Assembly: GCA_038148435.1 (NCBI GenBank) | Contig: JAYQVM010000029.1 | Span: 1-18,731 of the forward strand | Origin: UBA5109 sp038148435 | GTDB taxonomy: Bacteria; Pseudomonadota; Gammaproteobacteria; Pseudomonadales; Pseudohongiellaceae | Reading direction: 5' to 3' | Length of the DNA: 18,731 nt | Shown here: positions 1 to 7,838 of the stretch, in pieces | Layout of the letters: each line of letters begins with the position of its first letter | Position numbering within the stretch: the first letter of the stretch is position 1 | Notes under the pieces: model-generated | Seen by the model: only the letters and a program-made list of their open reading frames with translations | What the model was told of the DNA's origin: nothing | Database searches by the model: none | Translations under genes and position numbers: made by a program

Positions 1-1196
1 GTCAGGAGGTCGGCAAGTACTTTAAAAGCATGAATATTTTTCAACTGGATGAGCATGTTCTCATTCCAGGACTGATCAATGCGCATGGTCATGCTGCCAT
101 GAGCCTGTTACGCGGCTATGCTGATGACCTGCCGTTGCGTCCATGGCTGGAAGATAAAATCTGGCCGGCAGAAGCTCGTTGGGTCAACGAGCAGTTTGTC
201 CAGGATGGCGCCGAACTTGCCGTTGCCGAAATGCTACTTTCCGGTACCACCGCTTTTATCGATATGTATTTTTTTCCTGACCTTGTCGCCAAAACGGCAT
301 TGAAGGGAAATATTCGCGCACAACTGGCATCACCGGTTCTGGATTTTCCTACCGTCTGGGCAAAGGACCCCGATGAATATATTCACAAAGCTATGACCCT
401 GCATGACCAATATAAAAATAGCGATCATATCACCGTCGGTTTTGGTCCACATGCCACCTACACAGTTTCCGATCAACCGATGCAGACACTGGCCACCTAT
501 GCCAGTGAACTGGATATTGCTATCCATATGCATGTCCATGAAACCGCCCATGAAGTGGATGAAGCCCTGAAAAAAAATGGTATCAGGCCTCTGGGACATC
601 TCGGCGAGCTAGGCTTGCTGATCCCGAATCTGCAGTGTGTCCACATGACACAGCTTGAGGATGAAGAAATCCGATTGCTGGCTGATAGCGGCGTCTCGGT
701 TATACACTGCCCCGCCTCCAACCTGAAGCTGGCCAGCGGCGCCTGCCCTTCGGTGAAATTACTGGATGCCGGTGTCTGTGTTGGCTTGGGAACGGATGGC
801 TGTGCTAGTAACAACGAACTCAACATGCTGAACGAAATGCGCCTGGCAGCTTTACTCGGCAAGATCACCGCTGAAAATGCTGGCCAGCTGTCTGCCTGGG
901 ATGCCCTGCGGATGGCAACCGTCAATGGCGCCCGCCTACTGGGTATGGCCGAGCAATGCGGCACACTGGAAGCCGGTAAATTTGCGGACATTAGCGCTGT
1001 TAACCTGAACCACATCAATACCAGCCCAGTTTATGACCCGGTCAGCACGCTGGTTTACAGCGCCCAGGCTTCCCAGGTAAGCCATGTCTGGGTTGCTGGA
1101 CAACTGAATGTTAAAAATGGTGAACTACTAAGCTTTGATGTTCATCAGGTCAAGAAAAAAGCCCGCACCTGGGCACAGCGTTTAGAGGAAGACTAG
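1..1196 (+). CDS. mtaD: 5-methylthioadenosine / S-adenosylhomocysteine deaminase, 5' end missing
   Basis: Zinc-dependent amidohydrolase that deaminates S-adenosylhomocysteine and methylthioadenosine in the cytoplasm. The frame is open through the left edge (codons from base 3 read QEVGKYFKS before the first ATG at 30). Family members carry about 60 more residues before the LDEHVLIPGLINAHGH stretch, so the true start lies outside the window and the ATG at 30 is internal. Visible motifs are the metal-binding HGH near 84-92, FGPHATYTVSD, the MHVHETAHE histidines, VIHCPASNLKLASG and the GLGTDGCASNNELNMLNEMR active-site block. The stop (TAG, 1194-1196) lies three bases before ubiG. The neighbour is telling, because UbiG produces S-adenosylhomocysteine and MtaD can remove it. 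Substrate preference between the two nucleosides cannot be read from sequence. Confidence 0.93.
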   Translation, partial: QEVGKYFKSMNIFQLDEHVLIPGLINAHGHAAMSLLRGYADDLPLRPWLEDKIWPAEARWVNEQFVQDGAELAVAEMLLSGTTAFIDMYFFPDLVAKTALKGNIRAQLASPVLDFPTVWAKDPDEYIHKAMTLHDQYKNSDHITVGFGPHATYTVSDQPMQTLATYASELDIAIHMHVHETAHEVDEALKKNGIRPLGHLGELGLLIPNLQCVHMTQLEDEEIRLLADSGVSVIHCPASNLKLASGACPSVKLLDAGVCVGLGTDGCASNNELNMLNEMRLAALLGKITAENAGQLSAWDALRMATVNGARLLGMAEQCGTLEAGKFADISAVNLNHINTSPVYDPVSTLVYSAQASQVSHVWVAGQLNVKNGELLSFDVHQVKKKARTWAQRLEED

Positions 1197-1199
1197 GCA

Positions 1200-1907
1200 G
1201 TGACTTCAACTTCAGACAACGTAGACAAAAGCGAGATAGCTAAATTCGAGGCCCTGGCAGCACGCTGGTGGGATAAAAACAGCGAATTCAAACCCTTGCA
1301 CGAGATCAACCCCCTACGCATGTCCTATATTGACAGCAAACTCAACGTTGCCGGCAAGCGGGTGCTTGATGTGGGCTGCGGTGGCGGCATTCTTACCGAG
1401 GCCCTGGCCCATCGGGGCGCTGAGGTGACCGGTATCGATATGGGGGAGGCACCTCTAGCAGTCGCCAGACTGCATCTGCTGGAAAGTGGCCTGAATGTTG
1501 ATTATCAGCAGGCAAGTGCCGAGCAGTTTGCTGAAGAGCATGCCGGCGAATTTGATGTGCTAACCTGTCTCGAGATGCTGGAGCATGTACCCGATCCGGC
1601 ATCGGTTTTGAATGCCTGTCAGCGCCTGCTGAAACCGGGGGGACAGCTTTTTGTGTCCACCATCAACCGCAACCCCAAATCCTATCTGTTCGCCATCATC
1701 GGTGCAGAATACGTCTTGCAATTACTGCCTCGCGGCACCCATGACTACCAGAAATTCATCAAACCCTCAGAGCTCGCACGCTATGGACGTTCTGCAGGAC
1801 TCGAACTACAGGGTGAGCGCGGCATGAGCTATAACCCTTTCAGCAAGAAATACCGCCTGAGTGATGATGTTGATGTGAATTACCTGATGCATTTTGTGAA
1901 AGCCTGA
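1200..1907 (+). CDS. ubiG: ubiquinone biosynthesis O-methyltransferase UbiG
   Basis: S-adenosylmethionine-dependent methyltransferase that performs the two O-methylations of ubiquinone biosynthesis at the cytoplasmic face of the membrane. The 235 residues match the usual length. Motif I is VLDVGCGGGILTEAL (about residues 55-69), followed by EMLEHVPDP and the UbiG-typical block STINRNPKSYLFAIIGAEYV, then LPRGTHDYQKFIKPSEL. The start is GTG at 1200, preceded by GAGGAAG inside the end of mtaD, which indicates translational coupling. The gene lies inside the mtaD-ubiG-mupP-yciK run, with three bases before it and twelve after it. No anomalies were seen. Confidence 0.96.
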   Translation: MTSTSDNVDKSEIAKFEALAARWWDKNSEFKPLHEINPLRMSYIDSKLNVAGKRVLDVGCGGGILTEALAHRGAEVTGIDMGEAPLAVARLHLLESGLNVDYQQASAEQFAEEHAGEFDVLTCLEMLEHVPDPASVLNACQRLLKPGGQLFVSTINRNPKSYLFAIIGAEYVLQLLPRGTHDYQKFIKPSELARYGRSAGLELQGERGMSYNPFSKKYRLSDDVDVNYLMHFVKA

Positions 1908-1919
1908 CAGCAGATTATC

Positions 1920-2579
1920 GTGAGCAAACACGTCCTCTTCGATCTTGACGGTACCCTGCTGGACACAGCTCAGGATTTCACCCATGTTCTTAATCAACTG
2001 CTGCAGGAACATGGGCGACAAACCCTGACTCATGACGCGGTTCGTGAAACTGTTTCGGATGGAGCACGAGCCCTCATAAGACGAGGATTCCAAATAGATG
2101 AGCAGGACCCGAATTTTCAACAGTACTCTCAGGCATTGCTGGACCGCTATGCCGATCAGATAAACCAGACCCAGTCCACCCTGTTTGCCGGTATCGATAC
2201 GCTCTTGCAGGATATCGCTGCCCGCCAGTTTCAGTGGGGCATTGTCACCAACAAACCTTCTCGCTTTACAGAGCCTCTGCTGCGCCATTTTCCCAGCATG
2301 CAACATAGCGCAACCGTTATCTGTGCGGATCAGCTCAGGCAGCGCAAACCGGATCCGGAAGGTCTTTTACAGGCTTGTCGGATAATGGATTGCAATCCCT
2401 CAGACTGCATTTATATCGGAGATCACCCCCGAGATATCCAGGCCGGGAAAAATGCCAATATGCCAACCATTGCGGTAGGCTGGGGCTATTTCCCTGCAGG
2501 CACCCAATTAGAATATTGGCAGGCAGACTTTATCGCTGAAACCCCCATACAAATCAGCCAATACCTTTTTGGAAACTAA
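1920..2579 (+). CDS. mupP: HAD phosphatase, probable N-acetylmuramic acid 6-phosphate phosphatase MupP
   Basis: Haloacid dehalogenase-family phosphatase of 219 residues. HAD motif I is FDLDGTLLDT (nucleophile Asp near residue 8), motif II is VTNKPSRF, motif III is the Lys in RKPDPEGLL, and motif IV is YIGDHPRDIQAG. Older annotation would call it Gph, a phosphoglycolate phosphatase. In Pseudomonas the gene in exactly this slot between ubiG and yciK is MupP, which removes phosphate from MurNAc-6-phosphate in the route that bypasses de novo UDP-MurNAc synthesis. The TVSDGARALI segment resembles MupP as I remember it. Position and sequence favour MupP, but specificity is inferred. The start is GTG at 1920 with only a weak upstream ribosome site. 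Confidence 0.8.
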   Translation: MSKHVLFDLDGTLLDTAQDFTHVLNQLLQEHGRQTLTHDAVRETVSDGARALIRRGFQIDEQDPNFQQYSQALLDRYADQINQTQSTLFAGIDTLLQDIAARQFQWGIVTNKPSRFTEPLLRHFPSMQHSATVICADQLRQRKPDPEGLLQACRIMDCNPSDCIYIGDHPRDIQAGKNANMPTIAVGWGYFPAGTQLEYWQADFIAETPIQISQYLFGN

Positions 2580-2580
2580 G

Positions 2581-3321
2581 ATGTTCAACTACCAGGCCGC
2601 ACCACAATTACTGAAAGATAAAATCATACTGGTGAGCGGAGCCACGAGCGGCATTGGTCGTGCTGCTGCACTGAGTTATGCTGCGCATGGCGCAACGGTC
2701 ATCTTGCATGGGCGTCAGGTCGAGCAATTGGAAGCCCTTTATGATGAAATTGAGACAGCTGGCTACCCCCAGGCGGCAATTACGCCATTGGATCTGGAAA
2801 CTGCTGGGGAAAACAACTACCAGGAACTGGCCGACAGTATCTACCAGGAATTCGGCCGACTTGATGGACTGCTCAACAATGCAGCAATTCTGGGCAGCCT
2901 GATTCCCATTCAGCACTACCCGCTGGCTACCTGGAACCAAGTGATTCAGGTAAACCTGAATGCCCAGTTTGCCCTCTGCCGTTATTGCCTGCCCCTGTTG
3001 CAGGAGGCCGAACATGCTTCCATTATATTTACCTCTTCCAGTGCCGGTCGTCAGGCATACGCCTACTGGGGAGCTTACACAGTCAGCAAGGCAGCGATCG
3101 AAAGCCTCGCCCAGGTACTTTACCTGGAGTTGGAAAACACCTCCAGCATACGCGTCAACACGGTTAATCCAGGCGCAACTGCCAGCAAAATGCGTAAAAA
3201 AGCCTTCCCGGCTGAAAACCCGGAAACGATTGCTAAACCGCAAGATATCATACCGGTATTTTTATACCTGATGGGTGATGACAGCCTAATGGAGAATGGC
3301 AAGCAGTTTAATGCGCAGTAA
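2581..3321 (+). CDS. yciK: SDR-family oxidoreductase YciK
   Basis: Short-chain dehydrogenase/reductase of 246 residues with a Rossmann fold and no assigned physiological substrate. Visible are the cofactor loop SGATSGIGRA (near residue 20), the NNAAILG segment, the catalytic serine region FTSSSAGRQ, YTVSK (the YxxxK pair) and NPGATASKMR. The C-terminal LMGDDSLMENGKQFNAQ matches E. coli YciK. I chose ATG 2581 rather than the in-frame TTG at 2569 because the E. coli protein starts at the same point and GGAA at 2571-2574 then sits upstream as a ribosome site. It is the last gene of the + strand run. Its TAA directly abuts the stop codon of the convergent GST gene. Confidence 0.92.
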   Translation: MFNYQAAPQLLKDKIILVSGATSGIGRAAALSYAAHGATVILHGRQVEQLEALYDEIETAGYPQAAITPLDLETAGENNYQELADSIYQEFGRLDGLLNNAAILGSLIPIQHYPLATWNQVIQVNLNAQFALCRYCLPLLQEAEHASIIFTSSSAGRQAYAYWGAYTVSKAAIESLAQVLYLELENTSSIRVNTVNPGATASKMRKKAFPAENPETIAKPQDIIPVFLYLMGDDSLMENGKQFNAQ

Positions 3322-3897
3322 CTAGGGCTCTACTGGCGCTGTCTCTTTAAAAGGACCGTATTCATCAAGATGGGACAGCAAATCTTGTAGTTGCGGAAAT
3401 GGCTCCAGGCTGAAATGTTTTCTAAATCGAACCCAATCCATAAAACAGGCCAAGCGCAAAACCACATCGTTCCAAGGCGCCTGTGTCGGCCATTGCCGTT
3501 GTTCAAACTCCTGCAAACCCGTCTGAATGCGATCCTGCTGACGCTGAAGGTATTTGACATTTTCCGGACCTAGCCCCTCCTTCTTGAGCAAAAATAAATT
3601 AACCTGTGCATCATTCAGGGTATTAATTGCGCAGTAGTCGTTCAAATCATCCACAGTGGGTAAAAAATTGTTATCTGAAAGCTCCCTAATAAAACGGATA
3701 ATTGAGCTTGAATCCGTCAACATCCTGGTTTCACCATCGAGCTCGTATTCCAGAAAGGGAATTCGCTGCGTCGGCGATAAACGTTTACTCATCTGATAAT
3801 CAGTGTCCTCAATAAACTCAACATCGAGACCACTTTCCAGAAAAGCGATACGACAGTGACGCACAAAAGGAGACAGCTTGTTGCCATATAGTTTCAT
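3322..3897 (-). CDS. glutathione S-transferase family protein
   Basis: Protein of 191 residues with an N-terminal thioredoxin-like GST domain: MKLYGNKLSPFVRH has a Ser at residue 9 in the catalytic position, QRIPFLE holds the cis-proline, and DSSSIIRF is the glutathione gamma-glutamyl binding block. A helical C-terminal half follows. It probably binds glutathione. The substrate, or a chaperone-like role as in the SspA/Grx2-like branch, cannot be decided. It is the last gene of the trpS-scpA-scpB-rluB run, 21 bases after rluB. Its stop directly abuts the stop of yciK, so no separate terminator fits between them. The ribosome site is weak (GAGAACCG upstream of ATG). Confidence 0.82.
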   Translation of the reverse strand: MKLYGNKLSPFVRHCRIAFLESGLDVEFIEDTDYQMSKRLSPTQRIPFLEYELDGETRMLTDSSSIIRFIRELSDNNFLPTVDDLNDYCAINTLNDAQVNLFLLKKEGLGPENVKYLQRQQDRIQTGLQEFEQRQWPTQAPWNDVVLRLACFMDWVRFRKHFSLEPFPQLQDLLSHLDEYGPFKETAPVEP

Positions 3898-3918
3898 GAT
3901 TCGGTTCTCATCAAGGTG

Positions 3919-4767
3919 TTAATTATCCCTGCCACGGCCTTTTCGGAAGCGGGACCTGCTTTTTCCGGCCAGGGTATGTCTAGCTTGGCGTTTATTTATC
4001 ACAGATTTCACCGGTCGATATTTTAAACCAGCCAAGGTGTAAAGTTCTTTCACTTCTTTTGCGAGAAGCTCTCGAAACTGGCCAACTTTAACCGTACTGG
4101 GCATAAAAATATTGCCGTATCGCACGCGCTTGAGACGACTGACTTTGACACCTTGCGACTCCCACAAGCGCCTGACTTCACGATTACGCCCCTCTAGAAT
4201 CACTACGTGATACCACTGGTTAATGCCTTCCCCGGCAAAAAACTGGATATCGCTGAAACTCGCCATACCATCTTCCAACAGGACACCACGGTGCATGTTT
4301 TCCACCATTTCCTGACTCACTTCACCCATGACACGAACGGCATATTCACGTTCAATCTGCATTGACGGGTGCATCAGTTTATTGGCCAGCTCCCCATCAG
4401 TCGTAAAGAGCAGGAGACCACTGGTGTTAATATCAAGTCTACCGACGGCCACCCAACGGGCATGCTGGATACGTGGCAGCTTGTCAAAGACTGAGGGGCG
4501 TCCTTCCGGATCACGAAGCGTACAGATTTCACCAATGGGTTTGTTGTAAACCAGTACCGTTTGCGGCACCGACTGGGCTGTATTGGCCGCCAGCTTTTTG
4601 CCATCGACACTGATCTGGTCATCATTACTGACCCTGTCGCCCAGTTTGGCAGGCTTGCCATTAATACGGATTCGGCCAGCCGCTATCCAGTCTTCCATTT
4701 CCCGGCGGGAACCATAACCTGCGCGGGCAAGCACTTTTTGAAGCTTTTCATCCCTATTGTCCAACAT
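3919..4767 (-). CDS. rluB: 23S rRNA pseudouridine synthase RluB
   Basis: Pseudouridine synthase of the RsuA/RluB family. RluB in E. coli modifies U2605 of 23S rRNA. An S4 RNA-binding domain occupies about residues 6-55 (LQKVLARAGYGSRREMEDWI). The catalytic block is VGRLDINTSGLLLFTTDGEL with the nucleophile Asp near residue 112, followed by HPSMQIEREYAVRV and EGRNREVRRLWES. A short basic tail (SRSRFRKGRGR) ends the protein and is shorter than the long tail of E. coli RluB. It is 282 residues with an ATG start. The gene follows scpB after 36 bases and precedes the GST gene in the same direction. RluE and RsuA are alternatives, but length, tail and the scpB neighbour favour RluB. Confidence 0.92.
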   Translation of the reverse strand: MLDNRDEKLQKVLARAGYGSRREMEDWIAAGRIRINGKPAKLGDRVSNDDQISVDGKKLAANTAQSVPQTVLVYNKPIGEICTLRDPEGRPSVFDKLPRIQHARWVAVGRLDINTSGLLLFTTDGELANKLMHPSMQIEREYAVRVMGEVSQEMVENMHRGVLLEDGMASFSDIQFFAGEGINQWYHVVILEGRNREVRRLWESQGVKVSRLKRVRYGNIFMPSTVKVGQFRELLAKEVKELYTLAGLKYRPVKSVINKRQARHTLAGKSRSRFRKGRGRDN

Positions 4768-4803
4768 CTTGATTTCTCACGAAATTAATAAAGTTCAATT
4801 ACT

Positions 4804-5685
4804 CTAATCGGCAGAACCCTGGTTATTGCCATCGTCTTCATATTCTTCTTCGTCGTCTACGTATTCTTCTTCACTTTCATCGCCATCTTCACCATCAGAA
4901 GCATTCTCAGGAAAGCCAACATTCTGTTCATCGTCAGAAGATTCACCCTGCTCTTGTGCATCCCAGTTGTCACTCTCCTCCTCAAGCTCTAGACTTTCTA
5001 TGCCCAAAATTTCATCCATGGAGCGTGTGCCGATAGCAGCTGCTGCCAGTTCTTCCGCATCCGGCACGATTACTTCGTCATCTTCCAACTCACTCGGAAA
5101 CTCGATGACATTGCCGGCCGGTTTTTCATCTTCGATTAAATCTTTATTGAGTCCTTCCAGTTCACGAATTTCGGTCAAAGCCGGTAGATCATGGAGGGAC
5201 TCAAGATTGAAATAATCTAGGAAATGCCGCGTAGAAGCATACATAGCCGGCCGACCCGGCACATCCCTGTGTCCAACCACCCTTACCCAGTCCCTTTCCA
5301 GCAGAGTCCGAATAATACTGGAACTGACAGCCACTCCCCTTATTTTTTCGATATCTCCACGGGTAATCGGCTGCCGATAAGCAATAATGGCAAGAGTCTC
5401 CAGCAGGGCTCTTGAATAACGCTGTGGTTTTTCTTCCCATAGGCGACCAATCCATTCACTTAAGTTCTGACGCACCTGGAAACGATAACCGGAAGCGACT
5501 TTTTTCAATTCAAAACCACGCCCTTCGCAGCTGGCAGCAATCTCATCCAGTGCTGCTTTTATCGTTTCACGCTCAAGCCCTTCCTTCTCATCGATCAGCT
5601 CAGAAATTCTGTCCAGCGTCAGCGGTTTGTTAGCTGCCAGTAAGAGGCCTTCTATAATTTGCTTCAGCAACGCTTCGTCTATCAT
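4804..5685 (-). CDS. scpB: segregation and condensation protein ScpB with a long acidic tail
   Basis: Winged-helix (kite) subunit that with ScpA binds SMC and helps chromosome segregation. The conserved core is residues 1 to about 190: LLLAANKPLTLDRISELID, the SGYRFQVR segment, QRYSRALLETLAIIAYRQPITRGDIEKIRGV and GHRDVPGRPAMYASTRHFLDYFNL. From about residue 195 to 293 a low-complexity tail is dominated by Asp and Glu (for example SDGEDGDESEEEYVDDEEEYEDD). The role of the tail is unknown and it makes the protein longer than compact homologues of about 200 residues. The start ATG overlaps the scpA stop in an ATGA, so the two are translationally coupled. Confidence 0.94.
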   Translation of the reverse strand: MIDEALLKQIIEGLLLAANKPLTLDRISELIDEKEGLERETIKAALDEIAASCEGRGFELKKVASGYRFQVRQNLSEWIGRLWEEKPQRYSRALLETLAIIAYRQPITRGDIEKIRGVAVSSSIIRTLLERDWVRVVGHRDVPGRPAMYASTRHFLDYFNLESLHDLPALTEIRELEGLNKDLIEDEKPAGNVIEFPSELEDDEVIVPDAEELAAAAIGTRSMDEILGIESLELEEESDNWDAQEQGESSDDEQNVGFPENASDGEDGDESEEEYVDDEEEYEDDGNNQGSAD

Positions 5686-6545
5686 GTACTTTTTGCCTTG
5701 ATATGTATGGGAGCAAATGGCTCACTTTGAGCCAGTTCAATTAGTGATTCCTTGATTAATTCCATTACAGCTAGAAACGTGACCACAACTCCCAGTTTGC
5801 CCTCATCTTTCATGATCAGGGTATTCAGGGGAGTAAACTGTCTATCCGAAATTCGTAGCAGAATCTGGGACATTTTTTCGCGCGTGGATAATGCCTGACG
5901 CTGAATGTGGTGGCTTTCTTTCAAATCCGAGCGACGCAACACGTCAGCAAAAGCTAGAAGGATTTCCTGCAGGTCCACATCCGGCAGCGGTGTCTTTTTT
6001 TCCAGTTCTGGCGCCTGTGCCGAGGCCAGGTGAAAATCTCGATTCTGCCGAGGCAGGGTATCAATATTTTCTGCGGCATCGCGATAGCGTTCATATTCCT
6101 GTAGGCGCCTGATCAATTGGGCGCGTGGATCTTCCTCATCTTCTTCATCGTCCTCATGGCGCGGCAGCAAGAAGCGGGATTTGATTTCTGCCAGCATAGC
6201 CGCCATAACCAGATATTCAGCTGCCAGTTCAAACTGCGCAGCCTCCATCAGTTCCACATAGGCAATATACTGCTCGGTGATTTCGGCAATATTGATATCC
6301 AGAATATCGATATTCTGGCGACGAATCAGGTACAGAAGCAGATCAAGCGGCCCCTCGAATGCCTCGAGAAAGACCTCCAGTGCATCCGGTGGAATATATA
6401 AATCTTTCGGTAGATCTGTCATCGCCTGCCCAGCGACGAAAGCAAAGGGCAATTCGGTCTGCTCAACCACATGTTGCTCACGCGCCAGACGCAGGAGACT
6501 TTTCCTGCTTTCATCGACTTGAGAAATTTGACTGTCCTTACTCAT
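5682..6545 (-). CDS. scpA: segregation and condensation protein ScpA
   Basis: Kleisin subunit that bridges the two SMC heads and recruits ScpB. Residues 1 to about 55 are a less conserved N-terminal extension. The kleisin N-terminal domain follows: FEGPLDLLLYLIRRQNIDILDINIAEITEQYIAY, then EYLVMAAMLAEIKSRFLLPR, then an acidic linker (HEDDEEDEEDPRAQ). The winged-helix C-terminus contains VVVTFLAVMELIKESLIELAQ. It has 287 residues. The ATG lies four bases after the trpS stop and the gene ends in an ATGA overlap with scpB, so all three are likely one transcript. Confidence 0.95.
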   Translation of the reverse strand: MSKDSQISQVDESRKSLLRLAREQHVVEQTELPFAFVAGQAMTDLPKDLYIPPDALEVFLEAFEGPLDLLLYLIRRQNIDILDINIAEITEQYIAYVELMEAAQFELAAEYLVMAAMLAEIKSRFLLPRHEDDEEDEEDPRAQLIRRLQEYERYRDAAENIDTLPRQNRDFHLASAQAPELEKKTPLPDVDLQEILLAFADVLRRSDLKESHHIQRQALSTREKMSQILLRISDRQFTPLNTLIMKDEGKLGVVVTFLAVMELIKESLIELAQSEPFAPIHIKAKST

Positions 6546-6549
6546 CGTC

Positions 6550-7764
6550 TTACCGGTAATTTAATCCCATGGCCTGGCGCACATCATCCAGGGATTCCCT
6601 GGCGACCTCCCGAGCTTTCTCATTGCCTTCGACAATCACAGATCGCACCATGGATGGATTCTGCTCAAGCTGTTCTGCCTTCTCCCGAATCGGCTGAATT
6701 TCACTGACAACCGCATCTATCACAGGCTTTTTGCACTCGAGGCAGCCTATGCCTGCATTGCGACAGCCTGACTGCACCCACTGACGTGTTTCCTCATTGG
6801 AATAAACCTCATGGAACTGCCAAACAGGACACTTATCAGGGTCGCCAGGATCACTCAAGCGTACCCTTGCCGGATCAGTCGGCATGGTCTTGAGTTTCTG
6901 CATGATCTCATCTTCAGTGTCGCGCAACGTAATCATATTGTTGTAAGACTTGGACATCTTACGACCATCCAGACCCGGCATTTTGGGAGCACTGGTCAAG
7001 AGGGATTGTGGTTCAGCCAGAATCATCTTGCCACCACCTTCGATGTAACCATAGAGCCGTTCCCGATCACCCAGAGTGATATTCTGCTGCTCCTTCAGGA
7101 GCGCCTGGGCACGCTGCAAGGATTCCTGGTCTCCCTCCTCCTGATAGTGCTTGCGCAGACTGGAAAAAAGCTTGGCCGCTTTTTTTCCCATCTTTTTCAC
7201 AGCCGCCTCGGCCAAGTCCTCAAAATCGGGCTCTCTGCCGTATAGATGGTTAAATCGTCTTGCCACTTCGCGGGTCAATTCGACATGGGCCACCTGATCG
7301 GCGCCGACGGGAACAGCCCCGGCGTGGTAAATCAGTATGTCCGCACTTTGCAGCAGCGGATAACCAAGAAAACCGTAGGTATCCAGTTCTTTTTCTCTCA
7401 GGTTTTCCTGCATATCCTTATAGCTAGGTACACGTTCGAGCCAGCCCAGCGGAGTCATCATTGACAGCAGCAAATGCAACTCGGCATGTTCAGGGATTTT
7501 GGATTGAACGAAAAGGGTTGCTGCATTGGGACTGACTCCGGCAGCGAGCCAGTCGATGACCATGTCCCAGACATTCTTCTCGATCTGTCGCGGATCATCG
7601 TAATTAGTAGTCAGGGCGTGCCAGTCAGCAACGAAGAAAAAACATTCATATTCGTGCTGAAGCTGCAACCAGTTTTTTATAACCCCGTGATAGTGTCCCA
7701 GATGTAAACGCCCAGTTGGGCGCATGCCTGACAATACTCGCCGTTGCGAATCTACTGAACTCAA
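6550..7764 (-). CDS. trpS: tryptophanyl-tRNA synthetase with a four-cysteine motif
   Basis: Class I synthetase that charges tRNA-Trp. The HIGH-type motif is TGRLHLGHYHG (near residues 17-27) and the KMSKS motif is GRKMSKSYNN. It is 404 residues, longer than the roughly 334 of E. coli TrpS. The extra length is a charged insertion before KMSKS (EAAVKKMGKKAAKLFSSLRK onward). Four Cys at residues 312, 334, 341 and 344 are spaced C-x21-C-x6-C-x2-C, close to the C-x22-C-x6-C-x2-C cluster motif known from Thermotoga TrpRS. The start is TTG at 7764 with GGGGAAG five bases upstream. No in-frame ATG or GTG lies between that site and the HIGH motif. It is the first gene of a run through scpA, scpB, rluB and GST. 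Confidence 0.95.
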   Translation of the reverse strand: MSSVDSQRRVLSGMRPTGRLHLGHYHGVIKNWLQLQHEYECFFFVADWHALTTNYDDPRQIEKNVWDMVIDWLAAGVSPNAATLFVQSKIPEHAELHLLLSMMTPLGWLERVPSYKDMQENLREKELDTYGFLGYPLLQSADILIYHAGAVPVGADQVAHVELTREVARRFNHLYGREPDFEDLAEAAVKKMGKKAAKLFSSLRKHYQEEGDQESLQRAQALLKEQQNITLGDRERLYGYIEGGGKMILAEPQSLLTSAPKMPGLDGRKMSKSYNNMITLRDTEDEIMQKLKTMPTDPARVRLSDPGDPDKCPVWQFHEVYSNEETRQWVQSGCRNAGIGCLECKKPVIDAVVSEIQPIREKAEQLEQNPSMVRSVIVEGNEKAREVARESLDDVRQAMGLNYR

Positions 7765-7799
7765 GTCAACTTCCCCGACTGCATAAAGCTTGATATCTC

Positions 7800-7810
7800 G
7801 GCATTATAAC
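7800..7810 (-). promoter_or_regulatory. probable promoter -10 box of trpS operon
   Basis: On the - strand a perfect TATAAT lies at 7808-7803, about 38 bases upstream of the trpS TTG start. The -35 region 16 to 18 bases further upstream (GCCACG or TGCCAC) is poor. The position suits a transcript with a leader of about 30 bases. No leader peptide rich in Trp codons or attenuator hairpin is visible. Confidence 0.6.
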
Positions 7811-7838
7811 GAGTTTTTTCAGGCGCGTGGCAGATAAA

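Noticed and set aside
497..1018. 173-codon open frame on the - strand inside mtaD
   Set aside because: It is antisense to a strongly conserved enzyme, has no family features and no ribosome site; a shadow of mtaD codon use.
2569..2580. Upstream TTG start for yciK
   Set aside because: It would overlap the end of mupP and add four residues absent from E. coli YciK; ATG 2581 has a ribosome site.
4826..5215. 129-codon Ser-rich open frame on the + strand
   Set aside because: It is the complement of the Asp/Glu-rich tail of ScpB; GAA/GAT/GAG codons read backwards give Ser and Phe codons without stops.
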